Source of the DNA: DATKDU01 sp035649415
GTDB lineage: Bacteria > Planctomycetota > Planctomycetia > Pirellulales > Pirellulaceae
DNA length: 27,114 nucleotides
Direction of reading: 5' to 3'
Assembly: GCA_035649415.1 (NCBI GenBank)
Contig: DASRJP010000354.1
Location: forward strand, 1 to 27,114
The notes below the pieces were generated by a model that was not told the origin of the DNA, searched no databases, and saw nothing but the letters and a program-made list of their open reading frames with translations. The translations under genes and the position numbers were made by a program. Shown in pieces: positions 1 to 7,999 of this stretch. Numbering within the stretch: the stretch's first letter is position 1; the number at the start of each line of letters is the position of its first letter.

Positions 1-490
1 AGGGTTTGGCGAACCACACAAGCCTCCAGGCCTGCGCTGCCCCCAGTGCGATCCAGCCGATTGCCGCGGCGGCACAGCAGAGCCACGCCAGGGTGAGTGC
101 CGCGGGCCATTCGATGAGCCTATCGGTGGCTGCCTCTGCCACTGTTGGCAGCAGGGCTGGAGCAGACGATGCCTCGCTCGGCTGTGACTGCTCATCATCG
201 GCAATCGGAATGGTCTTTTCGCGGAAAGTGACGATCGGCTTTTCAATCGCGATGATGTCGTCGCCGGGCGCGGCTGACAGCCACTGTCGCACGCCCCACC
301 GCGGCCAGGCGGGGACGGCCGTCGCCACCAGGAGCGCGGTCAGGCCGGCCATCATCCCCCAGGCCAAGGCCATCCGGTTGGCCGGCTGCTTGATTCGCCA
401 CAGGGCGACTCCTGCGGCGGCCAGAAGCGCCGTCGCCACGACAAAGTAGTCCAGGAGCCACAGCGACAGGTTGCCCAGCAGCTCGTTCAT
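1..490 (-). CDS. BlaR1/MecR1-type (M56) membrane sensor, 5' part
   Basis: This is the first 163 codons of a gene that runs off the left edge. The ATG at 490-488 overlaps the stop of the upstream repressor gene as ATGA, so the two are translationally coupled. The visible protein has hydrophobic segments at about residues 8-30, 40-60 and 128-150. A roughly 65-residue hydrophilic stretch separates the second and third. This is the topology of the N-terminal membrane part of BlaR1/MecR1 antirepressors, whose M56 zinc-protease motif (HEXXH) would lie further on, outside the window. Pairing with a BlaI-type repressor is the strongest argument for the call. In this family the sensor protease leads to inactivation of the repressor after a signal. 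The ligand in planctomycetes is unknown and need not be a beta-lactam. Confidence 0.72.
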   Translation of the reverse strand, partial: MNELLGNLSLWLLDYFVVATALLAAAGVALWRIKQPANRMALAWGMMAGLTALLVATAVPAWPRWGVRQWLSAAPGDDIIAIEKPIVTFREKTIPIADDEQSQPSEASSAPALLPTVAEAATDRLIEWPAALTLAWLCCAAAAIGWIALGAAQAWRLVWFAKP

Positions 491-903
491 GGCGATGTTC
501 CTTTTTGCCCTTTGCGGCGGGACTGGTCTTTGGCCTGGCCGATCAGCTTTTCCAGGCGGGCGATTTCATCGGCGGACAGCTTTCGCGTTTGCAGGGCGTG
601 GAGCAGGTACTCGTCCATCGCCCCGTCGAAGACGCTGTCGAGAAAGCCGCGGGCCAGCGAGCGGAAGGTCGAGTCGCGGCGGACCTTGGCGAAATAGGAG
701 TAGGTCTTGCCGGCGGACTTGTGCCCCACCAGCCCTTTTTGCTCCATGGTTTGCATCAGGCTGAGAATGGTCGTGTACGCCAGCGACTCGCCGCGCTCGG
801 CCAGCAGGTCGCAAATATCGCGGACGGTCGCTTCGCCGCGGTCCCAGAGGATTTTCAGGGCCTGCAGCTCGCGCTCGGTGGGAAGGGTGGGGGCCTCGGT
901 CAC
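487..903 (-). CDS. BlaI/MecI/CopY-family transcriptional repressor
   Basis: A 138-residue protein of the usual BlaI length (about 120-140). Residues 8-75 form the winged helix: TERELQALKILWDRG, then the helix-turn-helix around TVRDICDLLAERGESLAYTT, then a wing ending in KTYSYFAKV. The C-terminal part is the helical dimerisation region, and the family's sensor-controlled cleavage site lies between the two parts. The start is GTG at 903-901, supported by AGGAGG at 914-909 five bases upstream. It overlaps the BlaR1-like gene by 4 bp. In this family the repressor binds its own promoter, and two palindromes are present there, which suggests autoregulation. Known relatives control beta-lactamase, copper or cell-wall stress genes; the regulon here cannot be read from the window. 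Confidence 0.9.
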   Translation of the reverse strand: MTEAPTLPTERELQALKILWDRGEATVRDICDLLAERGESLAYTTILSLMQTMEQKGLVGHKSAGKTYSYFAKVRRDSTFRSLARGFLDSVFDGAMDEYLLHALQTRKLSADEIARLEKLIGQAKDQSRRKGQKGTSP

Positions 904-925
904 GGTGTCCTCCTACGGGTCGGGC

Positions 926-935
926 AGTAATTACT
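926..935. promoter_or_regulatory. Candidate BlaI operator 2
   Basis: AGTAATTACT is a perfect 10-bp palindrome close to the expected transcription start of the repressor gene. Its centre is 23 bp from that of the first palindrome, about two helical turns, which would suit two repressor dimers on one face of the DNA. It shares the TACT/AGTA half-sites in a different arrangement, so it may be a lower-affinity site. Confidence 0.4.
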
Positions 936-941
936 AGCCGT

Positions 942-969
942 ATCGTACTGGACGGACAGTATTTGTCAA
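942..969 (-). promoter_or_regulatory. Sigma-70-type promoter of the BlaI-BlaR1 pair
   Basis: Read on the minus strand, TTGACA (969-964, perfect -35) is followed by a 16-bp spacer and TACGAT (947-942, 4 of 6 for -10). The AGGAGG ribosome site and GTG start follow about 30-40 bases downstream. The -35 lies only 8 bp beyond the stop codon of the kinase gene, and I see no terminator between them, so readthrough from the sigma-kinase operon is also possible. Confidence 0.6.
946..961. promoter_or_regulatory. Candidate BlaI operator 1
   Basis: TACTG-N6-CAGTA is a perfect 5+5 inverted repeat of 16 bp lying between and touching the -35 and -10 boxes. BlaI/MecI proteins bind short dyads with TAC/GTA half-sites over their own promoters. 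A repressor bound here would block RNA polymerase. The match in layout is seen; binding is inferred. Confidence 0.55.
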
Positions 970-977
970 GCGGCAAA

Positions 978-3900
978 TTAACGCCGCGGCGCGGCGTCCC
1001 AGACCATCACGGTCCCGTCGTTGATGATGGCCGCCAGCCGCCGGCCGCCAGGCTCAAACGCCAGCGACGTGACGCCGAACCCCTGGCATGGCAGCTCGAT
1101 CACTTCCTGCCCCGTGGCGGCATCCCACAGCAAGACCGAAGCGTCGAGCTTTCCGCCGGCCAGCCGCCTGTCGTCCGGGCTGAACGCCAGCGCATACAGG
1201 TTGCTGCGACCCCACGGATTGTCGATGGCAAGAATTTGCCGGCCCGTATCGAGGTCCCAGATGCGGACCAGCCGATCCTGGCCGCCGGACGCGAGCCGCT
1301 TTCCCTGGTGAGAGAACGCCAGGCAATGGATATTTTCTGTGAGTCCCCGCAAGGTGTGCAGCAGGCGCCCGGTTTTGATTTCCCACAGGCCGATGGAATG
1401 ATCGGCCGCTGCAATGGCCAGGCGGGAACCGTCCGGAGAAAACTCGACGCAGCTCGCCGGGCTGGACTGCGGCAACGTGGCGATAACATGTCCGTCCGTC
1501 GTGTCGCGGACGATGACCGCGGCACGATTGCCGCTCTCGGCCGCAGCGAGCACGCCGTTGGGCCCTAGAGCGACCGAGAGCAAATTATCCCCCGGCTCAC
1601 CGGGCCAGGAGCGGACCAGCTTGCCGCTGGCGACGTCCCAGACGCTGACCTGGCCTCGTCCGTTGGTACCGATCAGCTCCTGGCCGTCGGCCGAGTATGC
1701 CAGCTTCCTGATGTTTTCTACCCGCTCGGTAAGCGTGCGGAGCACCTCGCCCGTCGAAGAGTTCCAGAGGTGAAGGGACTGGCCGGCTCCGCTGGAAGCC
1801 AGCTGCTGACCGTCAGGGCTGAAGGCGATTGCAAATGCGAAGCTAGGGTGCTCGCGAAACACGATCGCCCGCGGGTCGCGCGTCGCGTCCCAGATCCTGA
1901 CCGTCGAATCGCCGCTGGCCGAAGCCAACTTCCGACCGTCCCCGCTGTAGGCCAGGTGGCGGATTACGTAGCCATGGCCGGGAAACGATCGCTGCTCGCG
2001 GCCTTGCAGGTCCCAAACCTTGATCGTTCCCAGCGTATCCGCCGTAGCGATCTGCTTGCCTTGCGGATGGAAGTTGAGGGTTTCCACCATTCCCACGTGC
2101 GCGCGAATGTCACAGACCTGCGTCCCCCCCTCAATCTCCCAAACATGCAAGTGGCCGTCCGCCATGCCGGCGGCGACGTGCCCGCCGCTGACCGCCAAGA
2201 CTGCCGGAGGATTAGAAATCGAGCCGATGACCGATTCTTCTCCGCCCGGGAGGCGGCGCACGCGGATCGTGCCCCCCTCGGTCATTGCCACGGTGAGCGA
2301 CGCCCCATCGCTTGCTAACGCGGCCATCGTTCCTGTTTGTAGCAAATACGAACGCAATTGCTCGCCCGACGCTGCGGAGTAGATCCGCACCTGTTCCGGC
2401 GGCATATCGATGGTGGCCAGTTCGCTATCGCTGGCCGTAAACGAACTCTGGCAGCCCCGCACTCGATACAACTCCTTGCCGTCCGCAGCGTAGACCGTGA
2501 CCACGTTGGTTTCGTGATTGCCGCAGGCAAGGTATTGGCCGCCGCCGCTGAACGCCAGTCGGCGATGGCGCGGACCCGTCGCGGCGGTGCCGGTGAAGCG
2601 CCACTGGACCTCACCGCTCGAAGTATTCCAAACCATTCCCTGCCCATCGGTGGAAATCGATGCGGCCCTGGACCCGTCGTGTGTGAGCGCTACGTCTTGT
2701 ACGCTGCGAGGGTGCCGGAATTCGATCTGCTCGCTGCGAGAAAGGTGCTTCAAATAATGCCATTCCCAGCCGATCAGGTCGGAGTCAGACGAGGCTGCCG
2801 TCTGCAGGTATCGCTCCGCCTGGCGCACGTTTCCGTCCGCCAGGGTGGCCTGAGCCAGGCGGATGCGATGGAAGTAGAGCGCCTGGCTTTCACGGGCGAG
2901 AGTCTTCGTCAGTTGTCTGCGGGCCTCGATCTCCCCTTTGAGGGCCTGCTCCGTCTCGCGGTTTTTCGCGCGGATGTACATGTCGCTGCCGATAAGTACG
3001 ATCGCGGCCAGCCCGCTGACAGCCACGAGTGCGGCAACGGCCGGCCGACGTCTGGCCCACTTGGCCATCTGACTGATCGGCCCTGTCGGCCGCGCTACGA
3101 TGGAGCGGCCGCCCAGATAGCGCCTGAAATCCTCCTCGAGCAATTTGGCCGACGCGTACCGCCGGCCCGGGTCCTTTTCGAGACACTTGAGACAGATGAT
3201 CTCCAGATCCCGTGGAATCCCTGGCCGCAGCCGCCGCGGCGGAATTGGGTCCATGTTGCGGACCTGATCGAGCGTGTCGAGCACCGTCTCCCCCTGAAAC
3301 GGCGCACGCCCCGTGAGCAGCTCGTATAGGAGCGCTCCCAGCGAGTAGACGTCGGTAGCCGGCCCAATCTCGCTTCCTGGGCGCCCCGTCTGCTCCGGGG
3401 CCATGTAGCACGGCGTGCCGGCAATCGTGCCGGTGTGGGTTTGCGTCATCTCGCTGTCGAGCTGCTTGGCCAGGCCAAAGTCAGTGATTTTGGGAGCAAA
3501 GGCCGCCAGCGACGGCGGCTGATGGGCGTAACCCGGTGCATCGGCCCAGTCGCCGCCGAGCAGCACGTTGGCTGGCTTGAGATCGCGATGAATGACCCCC
3601 TGCTCGTGCGCGTGGTGGATCGCCCCCGCCAGCGTGGCCATGAATTCGGCGATCGCCGGCCCCGATATCGAATCGATCCTCCGCCGCAGCCAGTCGTGCA
3701 GCGTGATGCCGGGGCAATAGGCCAGCGCGATGTAGCCGACCGAATCGACTTCTCCCGCTTCGTAAACGGGGACGATGTTGGGGTGATCGAGCCCGGCGGC
3801 GGCCCGCGCTTCCCGCTGAAACCGGCCGTGCAATTCCGGATCGGCGAACACTTGAGCGTGCGGCACTTTCAGCGCTACTTCGCGCCCCAGCCGCGGATCG

Positions 3901-4241
3901 AACGCCAGGTGGACGACGCCAAAGCCGCCGCGCCCGAGCTCGCGGCGGATTTCAAAACGGCCCAGCGTCTTGCCGCCGGAGGAGGTCTGCGCCGCTGCGC
4001 CGCCGGCAGGCACACTTTGCGGAGCTGCCGCTCGCCTGCGCGGCCAGGCTTCCTCGAGCAGCCGCAGGCAGGCCTGGGCCCGCTGCCATTGGCTTTGCGA
4101 GGCCGGCGGCACTTCGGAGGGCAATTCGTGGAAGATGGCGGGAGGAGAACCTCCTTTGAGCGAGTCATCGAACTGGGCCAACTGCGCCGCCAGGTCGTCC
4201 CCATTGCCCGCCGCGCCGAGTTCGTCCTGGCCAGCGCTCAC
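978..4241 (-). CDS. Ser/Thr protein kinase with transmembrane segment and C-terminal WD40 propeller(s)
   Basis: I place the start at GTG 4241-4239, where it overlaps the sigma-factor stop as GTGA, giving 1087 residues; an ATG at 4289 would overlap that gene by 52 bp. Numbered from the GTG, residues 95-385 are a Hanks-type kinase: glycine loop GRGGFG (103-108), Lys125, catalytic HRDLKPAN (218-225), DFG (254-256), APE (281-283). All key residues are present, so it should be active. A hydrophobic segment at about 401-420 follows RRRP. After a charged, coiled-coil-like stretch, the rest from about residue 500 is a series of WD40 repeats ending in VKVWD/VRIWD-type strands, probably two propellers. 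The expected topology is a cytoplasmic kinase and an external WD40 sensor or docking domain. Coupling to an ECF sigma factor suggests that the kinase controls, or is controlled with, that sigma factor. The substrate is unknown. Confidence 0.92.
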   Translation of the reverse strand: MSAGQDELGAAGNGDDLAAQLAQFDDSLKGGSPPAIFHELPSEVPPASQSQWQRAQACLRLLEEAWPRRRAAAPQSVPAGGAAAQTSSGGKTLGRFEIRRELGRGGFGVVHLAFDPRLGREVALKVPHAQVFADPELHGRFQREARAAAGLDHPNIVPVYEAGEVDSVGYIALAYCPGITLHDWLRRRIDSISGPAIAEFMATLAGAIHHAHEQGVIHRDLKPANVLLGGDWADAPGYAHQPPSLAAFAPKITDFGLAKQLDSEMTQTHTGTIAGTPCYMAPEQTGRPGSEIGPATDVYSLGALLYELLTGRAPFQGETVLDTLDQVRNMDPIPPRRLRPGIPRDLEIICLKCLEKDPGRRYASAKLLEEDFRRYLGGRSIVARPTGPISQMAKWARRRPAVAALVAVSGLAAIVLIGSDMYIRAKNRETEQALKGEIEARRQLTKTLARESQALYFHRIRLAQATLADGNVRQAERYLQTAASSDSDLIGWEWHYLKHLSRSEQIEFRHPRSVQDVALTHDGSRAASISTDGQGMVWNTSSGEVQWRFTGTAATGPRHRRLAFSGGGQYLACGNHETNVVTVYAADGKELYRVRGCQSSFTASDSELATIDMPPEQVRIYSAASGEQLRSYLLQTGTMAALASDGASLTVAMTEGGTIRVRRLPGGEESVIGSISNPPAVLAVSGGHVAAGMADGHLHVWEIEGGTQVCDIRAHVGMVETLNFHPQGKQIATADTLGTIKVWDLQGREQRSFPGHGYVIRHLAYSGDGRKLASASGDSTVRIWDATRDPRAIVFREHPSFAFAIAFSPDGQQLASSGAGQSLHLWNSSTGEVLRTLTERVENIRKLAYSADGQELIGTNGRGQVSVWDVASGKLVRSWPGEPGDNLLSVALGPNGVLAAAESGNRAAVIVRDTTDGHVIATLPQSSPASCVEFSPDGSRLAIAAADHSIGLWEIKTGRLLHTLRGLTENIHCLAFSHQGKRLASGGQDRLVRIWDLDTGRQILAIDNPWGRSNLYALAFSPDDRRLAGGKLDASVLLWDAATGQEVIELPCQGFGVTSLAFEPGGRRLAAIINDGTVMVWDAAPRR

Positions 4242-4858
4242 AGCGAATTTCCCAATTCCTCTTGAAGGTGCTGAATAGCCCGCCACCATAATTTGCGAAC
4301 CGCATCGACGCTCCGCAACAGCCGGGAGGCCATCTCCTCAAACGACATGTCCTCAATCTGCCGCCAGACAATTACCTGGCGATAGTGCGCAGGGAGACGC
4401 TCCAAGGCAGCCGTCAAGGCCACGGCCCGCTCCTGTTGCATCATCACATTGCTGGGCGTCGGCGTGGGAACCAATGGTTCGACAATTCCCGCGCCCGATG
4501 TGCCGATGGTAATCTCCTTGCCCAAGTCACGCTTGGCAGTGCCGCGATAGTGGCGGTCCTGGTCTGACATCTTGTTGAGCAGGATGGCTCGCAGCCAGGC
4601 GCGCAGCTCGTCGGGCGAGTTCCCGTCGAAGCGGTCGAAGATCCGCTGCGCCTCAAGAAACGTCTCCTGCACCACGTCGGAGGCGCCGAGCTTGGCTTGC
4701 AAGTGGGAATCCAGCTCCGAATTGGCAATTTGCAGGAGATAGCGGCGGCATAGCTCGAGCACGTGACCCAGCGCCTCCGGACTGCCCCGGCGAGCTTGCT
4801 CCAGCCACCGGGCATCACCAGCAGAGGGATCGAGCGAAGGCGAAGCTTGTGGATTCAC
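4238..4858 (-). CDS. ECF-type RNA polymerase sigma factor
   Basis: A 206-residue sigma-70 family protein. Region 2 covers about residues 15-95, with the region 2.2-2.4 stretch DVVQETFLEAQRIFDRF and a following WLRAILLNKM. Region 4 covers about 145-200, with LPAHYRQVIVWRQIEDMSFEEMA and an HTH ending in VRKLWWRAIQHLQEEL. This pattern is typical of planctomycete ECF groups linked to Ser/Thr kinases rather than to anti-sigma factors, and no anti-sigma gene is visible here. The start is GTG (4858-4856) preceded by AAGAAGATAAGG. The stop overlaps the kinase start. The likely role is to direct transcription of a regulon in response to the kinase. The divergent RTX gene is a candidate target by position only. 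Confidence 0.93.
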   Translation of the reverse strand: MNPQASPSLDPSAGDARWLEQARRGSPEALGHVLELCRRYLLQIANSELDSHLQAKLGASDVVQETFLEAQRIFDRFDGNSPDELRAWLRAILLNKMSDQDRHYRGTAKRDLGKEITIGTSGAGIVEPLVPTPTPSNVMMQQERAVALTAALERLPAHYRQVIVWRQIEDMSFEEMASRLLRSVDAVRKLWWRAIQHLQEELGNSL

Positions 4859-4910
4859 GCCTTATCTTCTTCCACAGCAGTGCTTTAGCGGCCGGTTCGA
4901 CCAGGCAGTC

Positions 4911-4939
4911 ATTATGATCCCCCGCTCGCATTCGGGCAA
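4911..4939 (-). promoter_or_regulatory. Candidate promoter of the sigma-kinase operon
   Basis: On the minus strand, TTGCCC (4939-4934, 4 of 6 for -35), a 17-bp spacer and CATAAT (4916-4911, 5 of 6 for -10) lie about 55-80 bases upstream of the GTG start. The -35 is inside the palindrome at 4931-4957. Confidence 0.45.
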
Positions 4940-4957
4940 TTCTCGGAATTCCCCGAA
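4931..4957. repeat. 27-bp near-perfect palindrome in the divergent control region
   Basis: The arms TTCGGGCAATTC (4931-4942) and GAATTCCCCGAA (4946-4957) are complementary at 11 of 12 positions around a 3-bp centre. It lies between the divergent sigma-factor and RTX genes and covers the candidate -35 of the sigma operon. No T-run follows on either strand, so it is not an obvious terminator. A dimeric regulator operator is the simplest reading. Confidence 0.55.
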
Positions 4958-5054
4958 TCAGAGCGTCCCAATTCGGCGGAGGCCGCAATCAGTGCCTTGT
5001 AGAGCCGCACTGGTCGGCTCGCTTTCTGGCATTGGAACCGACAAGGGTGCTTTC

Positions 5055-7910
5055 ATGCTCTCGCACTGGCGTAACTTATTGTCCGGCAAACTGTCCAAAA
5101 AACGGTCCAAGACTCGCAACAAGCCGCTCGGCCAGCGCCGTCGGCTGTTTGAACCGCTGGAGGAACGCTGGACTCCGGCCTGCCTCGTCAGCTTCGATGC
5201 ACAAAGCCAGCTCCTGACGCTGCAAGGGACTTCCGATCCCGACGCCTGCGTCGTCAGTGCCGACATGGACGGGAACATTCTGCTCGATGGCGTCGCCACG
5301 GGGGCCACACTCAAGAAAACCGACGTCATCAGCATCCAAACGGGGGACGGCGACGACGCGATCACCATCGATCAGACCAACGGGCTGTTTACCAAGCCGA
5401 ACCAGGACGAGATCCAGATCCTGATTGACGGCGGCAATGGCGATCACGACATGTTCGTCCTGCTCGGCACACCGGACGGCGACGCGATCGATTTCGGCGT
5501 GCAAGCCGGAGTGCCCAAGGTCAACGTCAACGGCGACGGCGATGCCGACATCACGGTTGGAGGGGCCGAGGAATTCCGCGCCTTCGGGCAGGGCGGGAAC
5601 GACACGCTGAATGCCGCCGGCTCGGCGGTGGTTGGCGATTCGTTCGCCTACGGCATTCACCTGGACGGCGGGGCGGGGAATGACACGTCGATCGGCGGAG
5701 CGGCGGTCAGCAGTCACTTCGGCGGCGCCGGCAACGACCACCTGATTGGCGGCTCGACCATCGACAAGTACTTCTTCGGCGGCACCGCCCAGGGGAGCGA
5801 CGTGATCACCGATACGGCCGGGCAGAACAACACGCTGATCTTCTCCGAGTTGCTGGCGATCGGCCAGAGCGACTTTGCCGGACCGGTGACGATCAACCTC
5901 GCCCAGACCACGGCCCAAACGGTGAATGCCGGCAATCTGGTCCTGAAGATCGAGAACCAGGGGATCGACAACGTCATAGGCAGTAACTTCGCCGACATTA
6001 TCAAGGGGAATGCCAATGTCAACCTGATCCTCGGCGCGGGTGGCAACGACACGATCACTGGCCTGGCGGGAAATGACTACCTGGCCGGCGGCGAAGGGGA
6101 CGACAAGCTCGACGGCGGCCTGGATAACGACACGCTGCTGGGAGATGCCGGCAACGACACGCTGCAAGGAGGCTACGGCAACGACACCCTGGAAGGCGGG
6201 CTCGGCGGCGATACTCTGACCGGCGATCCGACAATTCTGCTTCGCGGCGCGCCCCCCGATGGCGACGATACGCTCAAAGGCGGCGCCGGCAATGACAAGC
6301 TCTACGGCCGCGGTGGCAACGACACGGTCTACGGCAATCAGGGAGACGACCAGCTCAAGGGTGGCAGCGGCGACGACCAGCTCTACGGCGGCACCGAGAA
6401 CGACAAGCTGGAAGGGGAAGCCGGCAACGACACGCTGTTTGGAGATGATTTTTCCATAATCATCATCGGCGGCGAAGGAGGCCTCCTCGAAGGGGGTGGT
6501 GACGGCATCGGCGTCCGCGATCCGGGCGAGCCGGGCAACGACTTGATCATTGGCGGCAGCGGCGACGACGTGATGCACGGCCAAGGCGGCAATGACACGC
6601 TCCAGGGAGGCCTCGGCAACGACAAGGGCTTCGGCAGCATCGGCAATGACAAGATCAGCGGCGGCGACGGCGATGACCAACTGGCCGGCGGCGATGGCAT
6701 GGACGAAATCAACGGAGACAAAGGGAACGACGAGATTGCCGGCCAGGGGAGCTGGGATACGCTCCGCGGCGGCGACGGCCAGGACTCGGTCAATGGCGGC
6801 GAAGGGATTGACTACATCGAAGGGAATGCCGGCAACGATGTGCTCGTCGGTGAAAGCGATCAGGACTTCCTCTTCGGCGGCATTGGCAGCGACATCCTCG
6901 ACGGTGGCGAGGGGAACGATGATTTGAAGGGAGACGACGGCAACGACTTCCTCTTTGGCGGCGGCGGCAATGACAACGCCTTCGGTGGCCTCAACGACGA
7001 CAAGATTTCCGGTGGCGAAGGGGACGACACGCTCAAGGGGGGCGGGGGAATCGACAACATCTCCGGCGAAGGGGGCGCCGACTACATCACCGGCGACGTC
7101 GGCGACGATCTTCTGGCCGGCGGCAACGGGGACGACACCATCAAGGGAGGCGCTGGCCTGGATGACATCTACGGTGACGGCGGCAACGACGTGATCACAG
7201 GAGACGGGAGCGACGACAAGATCGACGGCGGCGACGGCAACGATAATATCGATGCCGGCGAGGGGAACGACACCGTCACCGGCGGCAGTGACGGAGACAT
7301 TATCACCGGCAGCGGCGGCAACGACGTAGTCCACGGCGACGATGGCAACGACAAAATCAGCGGCAGCAAGGGCGCCGACACGCTGTTTGGCGACGGCGAC
7401 CAGGACGAGATCTACGGCGGCGACGACAACGACAAGGTCTACGGCAACGACGGGGACGACTACGTTTCCGGCAACCTGGGCGACGACAAGGTTTATGGCG
7501 GCGAGGGAGAGGATCACCTCGTCGGCGATGCCGGCAACGACTACATCGAAGGCGGCAGCGACAACGACGTAGCTTATGGCGGGTCGGGCAAGGACGAAAT
7601 TTGGGGCGGCTTCGGCAACGACGAGCTGCACGGCGGCTCGGACAACGATAAGTTGTTCGGCGAGCAGAACCAGGATGTGCTCTACGGCGAAGACGGGAAC
7701 GATAAGCTCGACGGCGGCACGAACCTGGACTTCCTCTTCGGCGGTAACAACTCCGACACCCTCGACGGCGGCGACTTCGACCTGGTGCCGGACTACATGT
7801 ACGGCCAGGATCACTCCGACCTCTTCCTGCTCGAGGATCCCAACGAGTTGTTCTTTACCGACTACAACCCGCTGACCCTCGACACGTTCATCTTCATCGT
7901 CGGCGTGTAA
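5055..7910 (+). CDS. RTX-type (hemolysin-like) calcium-binding repeat protein, probably exported
   Basis: I choose ATG 5055 (951 residues) because AAGGG at 5043-5047 sits 7 bases upstream and the protein then opens with a basic stretch and FEPLEERW (residues 32-39). That resembles the LEPLEDR/LEPR-XLL N-terminal motif of large planctomycete surface proteins; a frame extension to 4914 has no such support. From about residue 200, and densely from 330 to 900, the protein is glycine/aspartate nonapeptides of the form GGxGNDxhx, dozens of copies. These are the Ca2+-binding parallel beta-roll units of RTX proteins. Two short inserts interrupt the array near 6232-6250 and 6447-6535. The C-terminus is aromatic and hydrophobic, ending TFIFIVGV. 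No toxin or enzyme domain is visible, so a surface-layer, adhesion or matrix role is more likely than haemolysis. No type I secretion genes lie nearby. Confidence 0.85.
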   Translation: MLSHWRNLLSGKLSKKRSKTRNKPLGQRRRLFEPLEERWTPACLVSFDAQSQLLTLQGTSDPDACVVSADMDGNILLDGVATGATLKKTDVISIQTGDGDDAITIDQTNGLFTKPNQDEIQILIDGGNGDHDMFVLLGTPDGDAIDFGVQAGVPKVNVNGDGDADITVGGAEEFRAFGQGGNDTLNAAGSAVVGDSFAYGIHLDGGAGNDTSIGGAAVSSHFGGAGNDHLIGGSTIDKYFFGGTAQGSDVITDTAGQNNTLIFSELLAIGQSDFAGPVTINLAQTTAQTVNAGNLVLKIENQGIDNVIGSNFADIIKGNANVNLILGAGGNDTITGLAGNDYLAGGEGDDKLDGGLDNDTLLGDAGNDTLQGGYGNDTLEGGLGGDTLTGDPTILLRGAPPDGDDTLKGGAGNDKLYGRGGNDTVYGNQGDDQLKGGSGDDQLYGGTENDKLEGEAGNDTLFGDDFSIIIIGGEGGLLEGGGDGIGVRDPGEPGNDLIIGGSGDDVMHGQGGNDTLQGGLGNDKGFGSIGNDKISGGDGDDQLAGGDGMDEINGDKGNDEIAGQGSWDTLRGGDGQDSVNGGEGIDYIEGNAGNDVLVGESDQDFLFGGIGSDILDGGEGNDDLKGDDGNDFLFGGGGNDNAFGGLNDDKISGGEGDDTLKGGGGIDNISGEGGADYITGDVGDDLLAGGNGDDTIKGGAGLDDIYGDGGNDVITGDGSDDKIDGGDGNDNIDAGEGNDTVTGGSDGDIITGSGGNDVVHGDDGNDKISGSKGADTLFGDGDQDEIYGGDDNDKVYGNDGDDYVSGNLGDDKVYGGEGEDHLVGDAGNDYIEGGSDNDVAYGGSGKDEIWGGFGNDELHGGSDNDKLFGEQNQDVLYGEDGNDKLDGGTNLDFLFGGNNSDTLDGGDFDLVPDYMYGQDHSDLFLLEDPNELFFTDYNPLTLDTFIFIVGV

Positions 7911-7946
7911 ACCCGAAGCGGCGTAACGCCACACCGATGAACCCAC

Positions 7947-7980
7947 GGGGGCTCGCCCAGGCGAGCCCCCTGATCTTTTT
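7947..7980 (+). terminator. Intrinsic terminator after the RTX gene
   Basis: A perfect 11-bp stem, GGGGGCTCGCC (7947-7957) with GGCGAGCCCCC (7960-7970), is followed by TGATCTTTTT. It separates the RTX gene from tyrA, whose ATG is only 20 bases downstream. Confidence 0.85.
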
Positions 7981-7999
7981 GATTCGCTAGAATGCGTCC

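Noticed and set aside
4241..4289. ATG at 4289 as kinase start
   Set aside because: It would overlap the sigma gene by 52 bp and adds 16 residues with no domain value; the GTGA junction at 4238-4241 is the more usual arrangement.
6049..7770. CRISPR-like periodicity
   Set aside because: The short repeats are in-frame RTX nonapeptide codons without constant repeats or unique spacers of fixed length.
5076..7946. A 956-codon open frame on the minus strand opposite the RTX gene
   Set aside because: Its Val/Ala-rich monotony is the mirror image of GGC/GAC/AAC-rich repeat codons; it has no domain, and the plus-strand product has clear RTX motifs and a ribosome site.
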